In this document: positions 1-9,718 of the stretch, one piece after another
Layout: every line of letters starts with the position of its first letter
Position numbering within the stretch: the first letter of the stretch is position 1
Source: Alteromonas sp. ALT199
GTDB lineage: Bacteria > Pseudomonadota > Gammaproteobacteria > Enterobacterales > Alteromonadaceae
DNA length: 64,000 nt
Assembly (NCBI RefSeq): GCF_018619335.1
Contig: NZ_JAHHDX010000084.1
Location: forward strand, 1 to 64,000
Direction of reading: 5' to 3'
The notes under the pieces: generated by a model
Database searches by the model: none
Seen by the model: the letters and a program-made list of their open reading frames with translations, nothing else
Told to the model about the DNA's origin: nothing
Position numbers and translations under genes: made by a program

Positions 1-119
1 TGGCAGCAAAAGCTGCAGAGTTAGCATTAAAGTACGCGTCGGGAAGTAAACCAGAAGAAGGCCTAACTTTTAAGTATACCCCTACCGTAGTGAAACGAGA
101 TTCAGTAGTTAGAGTATAG
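1..119 (+). CDS. C-terminal end of a LacI-type/sugar-binding-fold protein (partial)
   Basis: Only the last 38 codons are inside the window, read from base 3 to a TAG at 117-119. The tail ends in PTVVKRDSVVRV after a helix-like stretch. This resembles the C-terminus of LacI/GalR regulators and type-1 periplasmic sugar-binding proteins, where the last strand commonly reads P.LVVRDS. Too little is present to choose between regulator and transporter component. A strong hairpin terminator follows, so this gene ends its transcription unit. Confidence 0.5.
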   Translation, partial: AAKAAELALKYASGSKPEEGLTFKYTPTVVKRDSVVRV

Positions 120-159
120 TCTTCCCATATCTGAAATAGTTAGACAGAACACAAAATGA

Positions 160-186
160 ATACCCGCCATCGGCGGGTATTTTATT
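160..186 (+). terminator. Rho-independent terminator
   Basis: A 9-bp GC-rich stem (ATACCCGCC pairing with GGCGGGTAT, loop ATC) is followed by TTTATTTAA. It lies 40 bases after the stop codon of the partial gene at the window start. Confidence 0.85.
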
Positions 187-262
187 TAATCAGTTATAAG
201 TCTGTTTGAAGGGAGATTAATCGCCTTTCGATGTTTTACTATGCAACTGTATTCTAAAAATT

Positions 263-472
263 TTATGACACGAAACTATTGACAAAAATACTCGCTTGAT
301 CATTTTCCTCAAGACTTTTATCCCCAATTCGGAAAATTGCTTGATCCTTCGTACCGTTACGATCAAAAAACATAAAGATCGGCGATGATAGCTCTACAGC
401 ACTTGAATTAACTGGTATTTCGTGATCCGACCAGAAAGTGGCAGCAAGATCGTGATCTGTTGTCCTATATGG
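263..472 (-). pseudogene. Decayed 3' fragment of an unidentified gene
   Basis: The minus strand is open from just after TAG/TAA stops (473-478) to a TAA at 263-265. The 69 codons have protein-like composition, including SPIFMFFDRNGTKDQAIFRI near the end. Just upstream, another minus-strand frame carries VVENLVGKSVNSHI and runs into this frame near 468 if one frameshift is allowed. There is no convincing start codon or ribosome binding site. The fragment is cut off by the hydrolase gene beginning at 532. I read it as a gene remnant. Which family it came from is unknown. Confidence 0.35.
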
Positions 473-531
473 CTATTAACAGACTTACCAACAAGGTTTT
501 CCACTACTTATCCACAGTGAATAAGTTAAGC

Positions 532-1395
532 TTATTGAGTAAATCTCGCTAGAAATTGATTGTACTGCTCAATAGCATAGTCGCTTTTTAGCGTCGCGTT
601 GTGCGTAGCTCCCGGAATGACTGAAATGTATTTCTCGCTACTTGAGGCATCTTCTAGCAACTGTTGACTGATTGGATAAGGGGTTATCTTGTCTTGCTCA
701 CCTACCAACAACCACAGCGGGCCCTCATAGTGACGAAGAATAGGCGCAATCTGCATACTGTGGACCTCGTCGTGAAGCTTCATATTGGTAAATGAATTAG
801 AGAACCCTGGTACCATATTAGCAATCAAATCAGATATGTTGTTAAAAGCTCCGTCTAGGACCAGTGCATCAATGTTTCGATTGGCAGCGACATAACTTGC
901 AAAATAACTGCCTATACCGCGCCCATGCACTATGGTGGGAAGCGAGGCATCAAAAGCATTTTCAACATAATCGAACTGAGTTAACGCGTCTTGTTTTATA
1001 GCGTTTATACTCAAATTTTTTGCCTTATCACTTGCCCCTACCCCCTGATAATCGAGCCATAAAATATTAGCGGGCAGTTGCCCTAGCCTGTGAATAATAC
1101 TGTTATTCTCGCTCACCGGCATACGGTTGTCTGCAAAGAAAACAATATTAACGATAGGGTCAGGGTATGAAACGGCAACACCTCTTAGGGTTAATCCATC
1201 TTCACTTTTAACTTCAACACGGGTGATGCCGGCTGAGGTTTTATCTTTTTGAATGGCCGCGTGCAGCTTTGTGGTATCAAGGGGCTTTTGTTGAGAGTCT
1301 TGATAAAAGAAGGCCGAAGGAGATACGTTAATCGCACACCCTAATAGTGAAACACTTGCTACTACAGTAATTATAGCGTTTTTAACGATCATCAT
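532..1395 (-). CDS. Lipid-anchored alpha/beta-hydrolase-fold protein with altered nucleophile elbow
   Basis: The 287-residue product has a lipoprotein signal peptide with lipobox L17-L-G-C20, so it should be anchored to a membrane facing the periplasm. The rest follows the alpha/beta-hydrolase pattern: a WLDYQGVGASD oxyanion-side segment (about 113-123), a nucleophile-elbow region VHGRGIGSY (156-164), the acid in GEQDKITP (D235) and the His in PGATHN (H265). The family elbow is GxSxG. Here the serine position is Gly160 (G-R-G-I-G), so the usual nucleophile is missing although acid and base remain. It may be a pseudo-enzyme, or Ser163 may stand in. The gene is divergent from the lipoprotein gene at 1627. 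No precise family is recognised. Confidence 0.75.
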   Translation of the reverse strand: MMIVKNAIITVVASVSLLGCAINVSPSAFFYQDSQQKPLDTTKLHAAIQKDKTSAGITRVEVKSEDGLTLRGVAVSYPDPIVNIVFFADNRMPVSENNSIIHRLGQLPANILWLDYQGVGASDKAKNLSINAIKQDALTQFDYVENAFDASLPTIVHGRGIGSYFASYVAANRNIDALVLDGAFNNISDLIANMVPGFSNSFTNMKLHDEVHSMQIAPILRHYEGPLWLLVGEQDKITPYPISQQLLEDASSSEKYISVIPGATHNATLKSDYAIEQYNQFLARFTQ

Positions 1396-1626
1396 TTAAG
1401 AACTGTCCATGTTGAATGGTTATGGCGAAATTTATATTCAGGTTATTTAAGCTTAATGGTCGTGTCGCTGACCAAAAATCCGTACAGCAAAATAAACAGT
1501 CCCTTACCTATGCTAAACAAGCTGTAACAGTTTGCAACAGTTGTTCTATTTCTTAGCAATACAAACTTCCTTATACTTGAGTCTACATTACTTCCATAAA
1601 CCATCTACACGAACCAAGTTAAAATA

Positions 1627-2235
1627 ATGCAAAGTAGAATATTTTCTTTACCTCGCGTAATGCCACCAGCACGATTATTTATTGCCTGCTGCACTCTACC
1701 ATTGCTTGTCGCCTGTGAGTCTACCCCACCTGAATTGGACACTTCTTTAATACCCGAGTCACAAAAGGCCGATTATCGACTGAATATGTCTAAGGCGAAG
1801 GCTTGCCCGGTAAACTTAGCGGAACTTGTCGATACTCGGTCCAGCAAAGACTTGTTGGTAGGAAATAGTAGTGTAGCTGAAGATACCCTTTATGCGCTGC
1901 TACAGCAAAGCTTAGAAAATATGAATGTAAGCCCGAACATTGACGCAAGTAATAGCGTGAAAGTTGTGCTTAACCGCGCTTTCGTGAAAAGCCTAGGGAG
2001 CAATATGGTTGCTACTGTCGTACTTGAAGTTAGGTTCAAGCCAGCTTATGCAGAAGCGTATTCACCGGTTACTGTTTTTAAAGGTAGAAGCATGAACGTG
2101 AATACTGATGAAGAAGAGAGTAATCAAATTGCCATTGATGCTATGAAAACTGCCATTGATGATGCCACCAAACGCATAAAATCTTCACTCTTGCACAACT
2201 GCGGAGATGCGCTAAGTGAACTAGAGGCGGTTTAA
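1627..2235 (+). CDS. Putative lipoprotein, function unknown
   Basis: The 202-residue product starts with a signal sequence ending in L27-V-A-C30, a lipobox, so it is probably a periplasm-facing lipoprotein. The mature part has a central region of likely beta strands (VKVVLNRAF, MVATVVLEVRF) and a C-terminal helix rich in charged residues. This resembles small envelope lipoproteins such as YajG in general layout, but I cannot assign a family. Met12 is an alternative start that would still leave a normal signal peptide. The gene stands alone, divergent from the hydrolase, with its own terminator. Confidence 0.7.
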   Translation: MQSRIFSLPRVMPPARLFIACCTLPLLVACESTPPELDTSLIPESQKADYRLNMSKAKACPVNLAELVDTRSSKDLLVGNSSVAEDTLYALLQQSLENMNVSPNIDASNSVKVVLNRAFVKSLGSNMVATVVLEVRFKPAYAEAYSPVTVFKGRSMNVNTDEEESNQIAIDAMKTAIDDATKRIKSSLLHNCGDALSELEAV

Positions 2236-2241
2236 CTTAAT

Positions 2242-2270
2242 AAAGCACTCACGATGAGTGCTTTAATCTT
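2242..2270 (+). terminator. Rho-independent terminator
   Basis: A perfect 10-bp stem (AAAGCACTCA with TGAGTGCTTT, loop CGA) starts 7 bases after the lipoprotein stop. A short T-rich tail follows. The A-rich left arm means it could also act on transcripts from the opposite strand. Confidence 0.75.
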
Positions 2271-2321
2271 ATTACTGGCGACAGAATGGGTTAAGCTCAC
2301 TGCTTAATTCACGAAATACCT

Positions 2322-2915
2322 TTAGTAGATAAGCCGCGTGTTATCGATCATAAAGCAGGCCATACCGCCATCAATGGCCGCTTTTTTGCCCATCTCGGTA
2401 TCCTCGAATACCACACAATGTTGTGGAGCTACGTCCATTAATTCAGCGGCACGCACAAAGGTTTCAGGATGTGGCTTACCATTGGTCACATCATCTGCTG
2501 TTACCAGCGCTGATAATTGCTCTAATAACCCATGCTCATTTAGCACCCATTTCGCATGCTGCCTATCTGAACCCGTGCCTACAGCAATAGGCATACTTCC
2601 TCTGTAGTGATTGAACACGTCTAGGGTATCTTGAATAAGCGTTGGTACATGGTCTAGCCCTTCAAAAGCCTGTTTTTTATATAAGGCGACTTCTGCTGGT
2701 TCATGGCTTTTACCATACTTGGCATTCATAAGATGAACAGTTTCAAAGGTAGGAACCCCACCTAGACTGTATTGATAATCCCGGTCAAAGGGATAGCTAA
2801 AGGCATCGCAGGTCAGCTGCCAGGCATCAATATGCGCGCCCATTGAATCAACCAAAGTGCCATCCATGTCAAAAATAATGGCTTTATAACTGCTTAGGTC
2901 AATCATGGTGCTCAC
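2322..2915 (-). CDS. yqaB: HAD phosphatase, YqaB/beta-phosphoglucomutase-like
   Basis: The 197-residue cytosolic HAD-superfamily enzyme has motif I FDMDGTLVDS (nucleophile D16, acid/base D18), motif II GTGSDRQ, a motif III lysine in NGKPHPE and motif IV VFEDTEMGKKAA. The length and the helical cap between motifs I and II match the beta-phosphoglucomutase/YqaB subgroup. In E. coli, YqaB removes phosphate from fructose-1-phosphate and similar sugar phosphates. That substrate is an inference from the family. The start MSTMIDLSSY fits the usual short N-terminus, with Met4 as an alternative. Confidence 0.85.
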   Translation of the reverse strand: MSTMIDLSSYKAIIFDMDGTLVDSMGAHIDAWQLTCDAFSYPFDRDYQYSLGGVPTFETVHLMNAKYGKSHEPAEVALYKKQAFEGLDHVPTLIQDTLDVFNHYRGSMPIAVGTGSDRQHAKWVLNEHGLLEQLSALVTADDVTNGKPHPETFVRAAELMDVAPQHCVVFEDTEMGKKAAIDGGMACFMIDNTRLIY

Positions 2916-2971
2916 TTCCTTTTCAAAATTGTATGGTATTAATCTTTGAGAGTTTTAATGCACCGCTCTTG

Positions 2972-4327
2972 TTATGCTGACAACACATCTCGCGCTTTTA
3001 CCGCGTCAAAGTCACGGTCTACTTTAAGATATACCGCATTATTTTGACCGTTTAAAGTCACTTCCAGTACACCTGGTACTAACATTAAATTTGATTTAAT
3101 AGTAGAAGCTTTTGAACTATCAAACTTTGCGTTCATCATTACGCGCTTAACTCGGCTCACTTCTTTCACACCAAAAATAATGAAAAGCCATAGCAGGGTA
3201 CTAGCCGCACCAATTCCATAAGCAAACTCTTGCGACCATATGTCAGTCACTAATCCTGAAATCACACCGCCTAAAAACGCACCAAAAAACTGAAAACTGG
3301 CGTAAAGCCCCATGGCCGTTCCTTTTTGTCCTGCAGGAGCAATACTTGACACTAAAGCAGGGAAATTCGCTTCTAAATAATTGAAGCCAGTAAAGAAGAG
3401 TACGACCGCTGCCGTCACCCACCACCAGCTGTGGTCTTCTAAGCTAAGCGCTAAAAATGCGCCGCCCATTAGCACCACACCGGTTACAAGAAGTGATTTT
3501 GGGGTACGGCCTCTTGCAGCTCCCATCATAATGATAAGACCAACAATTGACGCGCCTAGCACCGGCAGATAAATAGTCCAGTGGCTATCTAGTGCCATGT
3601 CGAAGTTAAGTAAAGTTACGGGCAATTGCACAAACAGCAGCGTTATTAACATATGAAGAAGCATTACGCTGACGTTTAAACGCCATAACTGAGAAGAAAA
3701 AATTAAACGCTTTAGCTGGTCTTTTTGCGGAAGAGTATCGCCGCTACTAAGTTGCACACCGTTTGGCACTACCCATTTAACCAACGGAATACATAGAATG
3801 GCCAGAATGCCAGTAACGCCAAACACACCTGCTAGACCATAGCTGTTAGCAATAAGCGGCCCTACAATTACGGCTAAATAGAACGAAAAGCCAATGGCTA
3901 TGCCTATGATAGCTAACACTTTAGCTCGCTGACTTTCTCGGCTTACATCGGTCGCTAGCGCCATAATTGCACCAGCAATCGCGCCTGCACCTTGAAGAAT
4001 ACGCCCAAAAATCATCATGACCATGCTGTCGGCATTGGCCGCCACAAAGCTGCCTAGTGCAAATACAGCAAGACCCATCAAAATAACGGGTTTACGCCCC
4101 CATTTGTCAGACATCATGCCCATGGGAATTTGCAGCGCGGCTTGGGTTAAGCCATATCCACCCACAGCAAGCCCTACAAGTAACGGCGAATAATCTGGAT
4201 AGTCCATGGCGGCTACGGCCAATACCGGCATAACCATGAACAAACCCATCATGCGTAATACGTAAACGGAGGCGAGTGCAAGCGCGGCGCGTAATTCCAA
4301 AGCGTTCAAAGCGTCTGTTTCCCTCAA
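2972..4327 (-). CDS. yajR: MFS transporter with C-terminal YAM-like domain (YajR type)
   Basis: The 451-residue inner-membrane protein has twelve predicted membrane helices. The major-facilitator motif A is GMMSDKWGRKP (70-80), and the second helix pair has ATDVSRESQRAK. The last 55 or so residues form a soluble beta-alpha-beta region (NLMLVPGVLEVTLNGQN...VYLKVDRD). This resembles the ferredoxin/HMA-like YAM domain known at the C-terminus of E. coli YajR. Family knowledge suggests a proton-driven exporter of unknown substrate. It is transcribed away from uvrA, with 422 bases between them. Confidence 0.85.
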   Translation of the reverse strand: MRETDALNALELRAALALASVYVLRMMGLFMVMPVLAVAAMDYPDYSPLLVGLAVGGYGLTQAALQIPMGMMSDKWGRKPVILMGLAVFALGSFVAANADSMVMMIFGRILQGAGAIAGAIMALATDVSRESQRAKVLAIIGIAIGFSFYLAVIVGPLIANSYGLAGVFGVTGILAILCIPLVKWVVPNGVQLSSGDTLPQKDQLKRLIFSSQLWRLNVSVMLLHMLITLLFVQLPVTLLNFDMALDSHWTIYLPVLGASIVGLIIMMGAARGRTPKSLLVTGVVLMGGAFLALSLEDHSWWWVTAAVVLFFTGFNYLEANFPALVSSIAPAGQKGTAMGLYASFQFFGAFLGGVISGLVTDIWSQEFAYGIGAASTLLWLFIIFGVKEVSRVKRVMMNAKFDSSKASTIKSNLMLVPGVLEVTLNGQNNAVYLKVDRDFDAVKARDVLSA

Positions 4328-4749
4328 TAAATCAAATCATAAAAACGTAAAAGCGCGCAGAGAACACCTGTTTCTGCAGCATTGAGAATAAGGTCGCGAA
4401 GTGTAGCATAATACCAGTCCGCATGGATAATTACCCACTCAGCGAGACTTGAAATGTTCGTAATCGCGGCGTGTTACCGCAGGTATAGTGGTTCTACATT
4501 AAGGTGACACAACAAAGAGTACGGACATTTTAAAATCGCCCTTCAGAAGTTGATTTAGCCCTTTTGTTTTCATAGGGGTTTAAAAGTGGGGATAAAATCA
4601 CCATTTTGCAATGTCGTACCGTTAGATCTAATCGTAAGCTTATGCCCGTAAGGTGATCTGCTTACTCCACTCACAGTATAACTTGAATGTCATATCACTT
4701 TACTTGACACCTATGGCATACTGATTCTTTTTCTCTCATTTAGGCTTCA
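4328..4749. other. Intergenic region between the MFS gene and uvrA
   Basis: These 422 bases separate two divergent genes and should hold both promoters. A perfect TTGACA lies at 4704-4709, but no good -10 box sits at the right distance. No CTGT-N8-ACAG LexA box was found on reading the region, in contrast to uvrD. No protein-like open frame is apparent. Confidence 0.5.
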
Positions 4750-7581
4750 ATGGATAAAATCGAAATTCGCGGTGCTCGCACCCACAACTTGAAAAACATC
4801 GATTTAACACTGCCACGAGACAAACTGGTGGTGATAACCGGCCTTTCTGGTTCGGGTAAATCGTCTCTTGCATTCGACACGCTTTATGCGGAAGGTCAAC
4901 GTCGTTACGTTGAGTCTTTGTCTGCCTACGCGCGTCAGTTTCTTTCTATGATGGAAAAACCTGATGTTGATCATATTGAGGGCTTGTCACCTGCAATATC
5001 CATTGAACAGAAATCAACGTCGCACAACCCCCGCTCCACCGTGGGTACCATCACTGAAATTTACGACTACCTGCGTCTAATGTTCGCCCGCGTTGGCACG
5101 CCACGTTGCCCCGAGCACGATGTGCCGCTAGATGCGCAGACGGTTAGTCAAATGGTAGACAGAGTGTTAGCTATGCCAGAAGGCAGTAAGCTGATGCTAC
5201 TTGCGCCCATCGTTAAAGAGCGTAAAGGTGAGCACGTTAAGACACTGCAGAACCTGTCAGCACAAGGCTTCATTCGCGCGCGTATTGATGGTGAGGTTTG
5301 CGACTTATCCGATCCTCCACCGCTGGACTTACACAAGAAACATACCATTGAAGTCGTGGTCGACCGCTTTAAAGTGCGTGAAGACATGGCACTGCGTTTA
5401 TCAGAATCATTTGAAACAGCACTAAGCCTTGCTGGTGGTAACGCTGTTGTAGCTGATATGGACGACAAAGACGCGGAAGAAATTGTGTTTTCTGCCAACT
5501 TTGCTTGCCCTCACTGTGGTTACAGCATTAGCGAACTAGAACCGCGTTTGTTTTCATTTAATAACCCGGCAGGTGCCTGCCCCACCTGTGACGGGCTAGG
5601 TACAAGACAGTTCTTTGATCCGGCACGCGTGGTCGGTAATACCGAATTAAGTCTTTCTGGTGGCGCGATTCGAGGATGGGACAAACGTAGCTACTACTAT
5701 TTCCAAATGCTGCAAGCGGTAGCAGATCATTACAAATTTAGTCTTACTGCGCCGTTTGAGGAACTTGATAAAAAGCACAAAGACATTGTGCTTTACGGGT
5801 CTAAAGGCAAGTCGCTGTCGTTTAAGTACATAAACGAGCGCGGCGACGTGATGGAACGCAAACATCCATTTGAGGGCATAATCCCTAATATGGAGCGTCG
5901 TTATCGCGAAACCGAGTCGAATTCAGTACGTGAAGAGCTAGCAAAATATTTAAGCCAACAACACTGTAGCAGTTGTAACGGCGCACGTTTGCGGGTTGAA
6001 GCGCGCAATGTATTTATACAAGACACCAACCTGCCTGCTATCGCAGAAATGTCGATTGCAGATGCGTTCAGCTTCTTCGAATCATTGAGTCTGGAAGGCC
6101 AGCGAGCGCAAATAGCTGAAAAGATTTTAAAAGAAATTATGGACCGCTTAAGTTTCTTGGTGAATGTGGGCCTTAACTATCTTTCTATGTCGCGTAGCGC
6201 CGACACGCTATCAGGTGGTGAAGCCCAGCGAATTCGACTAGCAAGTCAAATTGGCGCAGGTCTTGTTGGCGTAATGTACGTCCTCGATGAACCGTCCATT
6301 GGTCTTCATCAACGCGATAACGAACGATTACTCGGCACTCTTACGCGCTTGCGCGACCTAGGTAATACGGTATTAGTGGTTGAGCACGATGAAGATGCGA
6401 TACGTGAAGCCGATTACATTGTGGATATTGGCCCGGGTGCTGGTGTACACGGTGGTGAAATTATTGCCGAAGGTTCGCTGGAAGACATTAAAAACAGTGA
6501 AGACTCACTTACCGGAAAATACCTATCTGGTAGAGAGAAAATAGATATACCTGCTAACCGCACGCCAGTTAAAGAGGATAAGTGGTTAGAGCTTTTAGGC
6601 GCTACTGGTAACAATTTGCAATCCGTAGATTTACGTATCCCTACGGGTGTGATGACCTGCGTAACAGGTGTGTCTGGCTCGGGTAAATCAACGCTGATTA
6701 ACGACACCTTCTACAAAATTGCGCAGCGCGAACTAAACAAAGCGACTACTTCTGAACCTGCACCGCATAAGTCGATGACGGGGTTAGATGAACTCGACAA
6801 AGTGGTAGATATTGACCAAAGCCCAATTGGTAGAACACCGCGTTCTAACCCTGCGACTTACGCTGGCATTTTCACTCCTATTCGTGAAATGTTTGCAGGC
6901 ACACAAGAGTCACGTTCACGGGGTTATAAACCTGGCCGCTTTAGCTTTAACGTGAAGGGCGGGCGCTGTGAAGCGTGTCAGGGCGATGGTGTTATCAAAG
7001 TAGAAATGCACTTTTTACCAGACGTTTACGTGCCTTGTGATGTATGTCAGGGCAAACGCTATAACCGTGAAACTTTAGAGATAAAATACAAAGATAAGAA
7101 CATTCACGAAGTATTAGAAATGACCGTGGAAGACGCCCGTCAGTTCTTTGATGCCATTCCGGCTATTTCACGCAAGTTACAAACACTAATGGATGTGGGT
7201 TTGTCTTATATCCGACTGGGGCAAGCGGCCACCACGTTATCTGGTGGTGAAGCGCAGCGGGTTAAGTTGGCGAAAGAGTTATCAAAAAGAGACACTGGGC
7301 AAACACTTTATATCTTGGATGAGCCGACTACAGGTTTGCACTTCCACGATATTAAGCAGTTATTAGCCGTACTTCACCGACTACGCGATCACGGTAATAC
7401 CGTTGTGGTTATTGAGCATAACCTGGATGTGATTAAAACCGCAGACTGGATTGTCGACCTTGGACCTGAAGGCGGATCCGGAGGTGGCCAGATTATTGCA
7501 GAAGGAACACCAGAGCATGTGGCAGAACAAGAAGTTTCACATACAGGACGATTCCTGAAACCCATGCTCACGCAAGCTTGA
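4750..7581 (+). CDS. uvrA: UvrABC excinuclease subunit A
   Basis: The 943-residue ATPase recognises damage for nucleotide excision repair and loads UvrB. Two ABC modules are complete: the first Walker A is GLSGSGKSS (31-39) and the second is GVSGSGKST. There are two LSGGEAQR signature motifs and Walker B regions [12 protein letters not shown] and [11 protein letters not shown]. Zinc-binding cysteine pairs appear as CPHC...CPTC and CEAC...CDVC. Length and order match E. coli UvrA (940 residues). The first ATG after the intergenic region gives the family N-terminus [14 protein letters not shown]. In many relatives uvrA is divergent from ssb; here the neighbour is an MFS gene. uvrD in this window supplies the helicase of the same pathway. 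Confidence 0.98.
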   Translation: MDKIEIRGARTHNLKNIDLTLPRDKLVVITGLSGSGKSSLAFDTLYAEGQRRYVESLSAYARQFLSMMEKPDVDHIEGLSPAISIEQKSTSHNPRSTVGTITEIYDYLRLMFARVGTPRCPEHDVPLDAQTVSQMVDRVLAMPEGSKLMLLAPIVKERKGEHVKTLQNLSAQGFIRARIDGEVCDLSDPPPLDLHKKHTIEVVVDRFKVREDMALRLSESFETALSLAGGNAVVADMDDKDAEEIVFSANFACPHCGYSISELEPRLFSFNNPAGACPTCDGLGTRQFFDPARVVGNTELSLSGGAIRGWDKRSYYYFQMLQAVADHYKFSLTAPFEELDKKHKDIVLYGSKGKSLSFKYINERGDVMERKHPFEGIIPNMERRYRETESNSVREELAKYLSQQHCSSCNGARLRVEARNVFIQDTNLPAIAEMSIADAFSFFESLSLEGQRAQIAEKILKEIMDRLSFLVNVGLNYLSMSRSADTLSGGEAQRIRLASQIGAGLVGVMYVLDEPSIGLHQRDNERLLGTLTRLRDLGNTVLVVEHDEDAIREADYIVDIGPGAGVHGGEIIAEGSLEDIKNSEDSLTGKYLSGREKIDIPANRTPVKEDKWLELLGATGNNLQSVDLRIPTGVMTCVTGVSGSGKSTLINDTFYKIAQRELNKATTSEPAPHKSMTGLDELDKVVDIDQSPIGRTPRSNPATYAGIFTPIREMFAGTQESRSRGYKPGRFSFNVKGGRCEACQGDGVIKVEMHFLPDVYVPCDVCQGKRYNRETLEIKYKDKNIHEVLEMTVEDARQFFDAIPAISRKLQTLMDVGLSYIRLGQAATTLSGGEAQRVKLAKELSKRDTGQTLYILDEPTTGLHFHDIKQLLAVLHRLRDHGNTVVVIEHNLDVIKTADWIVDLGPEGGSGGGQIIAEGTPEHVAEQEVSHTGRFLKPMLTQA

Positions 7582-7631
7582 GCCTGTTTAGATGTAAATT
7601 CGTAGGCGTTAAGCGCACGACTTCTTCTTGT

Positions 7632-7660
7632 AAGCTGCTGTGTAATTTACACGGCAGCTT
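7632..7660 (+). terminator. Long hairpin after uvrA, possible terminator
   Basis: AAGCTGCTGTGTA pairs with TACACGGCAGCTT (one G-U pair) around the 3-base loop ATT, giving a very stable stem 50 bases after the uvrA stop. No T-run follows (GTAAAAAG), so intrinsic termination is uncertain. It may instead protect the transcript 3' end. Confidence 0.4.
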
Positions 7661-7784
7661 GTAAAAAGTGCGCGTTGACGTTTATTTACACGTTTTTTCA
7701 TGCTGGTCAGAGCTTGTTTTGGCAAATCATACGTTACGATGATTTATGTGAATTTTGCAGTAAGAATTGCTGGAGCGAAACCCA

Positions 7785-7952
7785 ATGACTCAAACGCCAC
7801 CACTAGCCTTAGTTAAGACTTGGTACCACTTACTTTCATCGTCTGAAGATAACGATGTAAAAGCGCGCGCACAAGAAATGCTGTTAAATGCTTTCGAGTC
7901 GCCAGAGGCTATCGCAGTTTATTTGAAAGAACACAATATTCTTAAGCACTAA
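7785..7952 (+). CDS. Small conserved-looking hypothetical protein (55 aa)
   Basis: The ATG at 7785 is preceded by GGAG at 7772-7775 with 9 bases between, a good ribosome binding site. It is chosen over a TTG at 7767. The 55-residue product begins MTQTPPLALVKTWYHLL and is largely helical, with no signal peptide, cysteines or recognised motif. The gene stands alone between uvrA and yegD and ends in a clear terminator, which supports it being expressed. No function can be assigned. Confidence 0.7.
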   Translation: MTQTPPLALVKTWYHLLSSSEDNDVKARAQEMLLNAFESPEAIAVYLKEHNILKH

Positions 7953-7958
7953 TTAAAA

Positions 7959-7995
7959 AAGCCTTAGCGTAGTCTATTTTACTGCGCTAAGGCTT
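7959..7995. terminator. Bidirectional terminator between the 55-aa gene and yegD
   Basis: AAGCCTTAGCGTAGT pairs with ACTGCGCTAAGGCTT, a 15-bp stem with one G-U pair and a CTATTTT loop. It has an A-run on the left (T-run on the minus strand) and a T-containing tail on the right, so it can stop transcripts of both convergent genes. Confidence 0.85.
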
Positions 7996-8029
7996 AGTGT
8001 TTTTCATACCTGAAACAAAATAGAAAAGG

Positions 8030-9532
8030 TTAAGCGTGCTTAGCTGCTTGAATCGCTAGCCCTTCGCACACTGAATTAAACGCGTCATTCTCTAACCGTG
8101 GTAAACCTGTAAGCAGTTTTTCATACAGCGCATCAACCACGATAGGCGATAAACTCATCCCCCCGGTTATCATCACCACTTCTGGTTTTTCACTGCTGTT
8201 TTCCAAACATTCCACCACTAACGCTTTCACTTTATCTAGCCAAGGTTTTAACGCCTTTTTAAGTGAGTCTTGTGAAATCTCTACGTCAAAGTCGTCTTCA
8301 ATATAGTGAAGTGGCAGCGTAATATTCTGCTTGCTTGAAAGTAGTTCTTTGGCCAATCTCGCTGAGTTTACTACTCGAGCAGACAACTTGTTTTCTTGCA
8401 CAATAAGCAAGCGTTCTAGCTGAGCAGGCTCTTTAATTACCGACATAGTTTGAGAAATATCTAACCCGTAGTCATCAGAGAAAAAGCGCGTAAGCGCTGG
8501 AATGTTGTCAACAGCGCACATATCAGAAAAATAAGTAGGCGGAACGGGTAGCCCGTTAATCATTTTAAGGCCCATACCCATTTCTGGGGCAATGCCTTTA
8601 AGAACCAAGCTTTTATCACAGTCCATGCCGCCTAAACGTCTGCCTGTTACCGCTAGCACATCGTCTTTGCGGTCAAGTTGATTAGAGCGCTCCGGCGAAA
8701 GCTCTATACAGCAAATATCTGTTGTCCCACCACCAATATCAACAATTAGCGTAGTGGTATCTCTTGGCAAGGTCTGTTCAATTTTATACGCCGCTGCAAT
8801 AGGTTCATCTAAGAAGTTAACCTTAGAAAAACCAGCTTGGTTCGCAGCTTCAGTCATGATTTGAATGGCTTGGACGTTGCCTTCTTCACCGCGGGTACCG
8901 TGAAACTTAACAGGTCTGCCGATAACAGCATTGTTTACCACCTTGCCTAGCTGCTGTTCGGCACACTCTTTAAAGTAAGCAAGCTGCTTGGCGATAATGC
9001 CGATGAATGCCTGTTTCTGGTCGCCATCTAGCGAAGCACCTAGAAAGTTCTTGGGTGAATAGATAAGTCGGCCTTTGTCGGGCATTTTAAGAAAGCGTCT
9101 AAAACCCTCTTCACCAAATGCAAACTTGCCGTGCTCTACCAAACGCAGCAAAGGAATTTCGTCTAGCGACATAGCGTGCATTAACTGCTGAATCGCTTTG
9201 CGTTGAAGAGCTGGCTTGTTATGCAGGTCACCACGCAGCGAGTCGATTCGGCTGCTATACATTGCCTGCTCTTTCGGGTCTTTTGCCGAGTAATAGCCGT
9301 CTTTGGCTTTGTCTATCTGTTCGCTGATCACTCGCTGTAACTGCGCAACTTTCGCTTCCACCATAGCATCAGGAGGCGGCGGCAGTTCATCTTCAAAGTA
9401 GATGAACACCGAAGAACGAATTTTATTGCCCTTCTTATCTAGCGGGTCAAGTTTGATGTGCTGATGGGCCGTTCCATCAAAATACACAACCTCAGAATTT
9501 GATGTACCGTAGTCAATCCCAATCGCAGTCAT
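8030..9532 (-). CDS. yegD: Hsp70-like ATPase, YegD family
   Basis: The protein has the actin/Hsp70 nucleotide-binding fold: phosphate-1 loop GIDYGTSNSE at the N-terminus, phosphate-2 loop VDIGGGTTDI, and adenosine motif ITGGMSLSP near the C-terminus. The usual Hsp70 substrate-binding domain is absent. This is the pattern of E. coli YegD, a chaperone-like protein of unknown client. The start at 9532 (MTAIGIDYGT) places the phosphate-1 loop where the family has it; an upstream frame extension of 19 residues is probably not translated. At 500 residues it is about 50 longer than E. coli YegD, with extra charged helices after residue 35. Confidence 0.88.
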   Translation of the reverse strand: MTAIGIDYGTSNSEVVYFDGTAHQHIKLDPLDKKGNKIRSSVFIYFEDELPPPPDAMVEAKVAQLQRVISEQIDKAKDGYYSAKDPKEQAMYSSRIDSLRGDLHNKPALQRKAIQQLMHAMSLDEIPLLRLVEHGKFAFGEEGFRRFLKMPDKGRLIYSPKNFLGASLDGDQKQAFIGIIAKQLAYFKECAEQQLGKVVNNAVIGRPVKFHGTRGEEGNVQAIQIMTEAANQAGFSKVNFLDEPIAAAYKIEQTLPRDTTTLIVDIGGGTTDICCIELSPERSNQLDRKDDVLAVTGRRLGGMDCDKSLVLKGIAPEMGMGLKMINGLPVPPTYFSDMCAVDNIPALTRFFSDDYGLDISQTMSVIKEPAQLERLLIVQENKLSARVVNSARLAKELLSSKQNITLPLHYIEDDFDVEISQDSLKKALKPWLDKVKALVVECLENSSEKPEVVMITGGMSLSPIVVDALYEKLLTGLPRLENDAFNSVCEGLAIQAAKHA

Positions 9533-9718
9533 AGTATGTTCGCTCAAAAAGTTAGAAGCGGATTGTAATGCAAAAGAACCTAACGGCACACCCCCTGTAA
9601 GCTAATCAAAACACAACGATTTGCCTTAAACACAATCGCTTACACAAGGGCTTACTGAAAACTCCTGCCCATAATGCTAGAGTAGGATTTAAACTTATAA
9701 CAATGCCTACAAATAATT

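Noticed and set aside
508-516. Perfect DnaA box TTATCCACA
   Set aside because: Single copy with no cluster of boxes, no AT-rich unwinding element and no dnaA/dnaN/gidA genes nearby; not an origin.
4704-4724. TTGACA promoter of uvrA
   Set aside because: The -35 box is perfect, but no acceptable -10 hexamer lies 16-18 bases downstream.
7767-7784. TTG start for the 55-residue protein
   Set aside because: The ATG at 7785 has a well-placed GGAG; the TTG lacks one.
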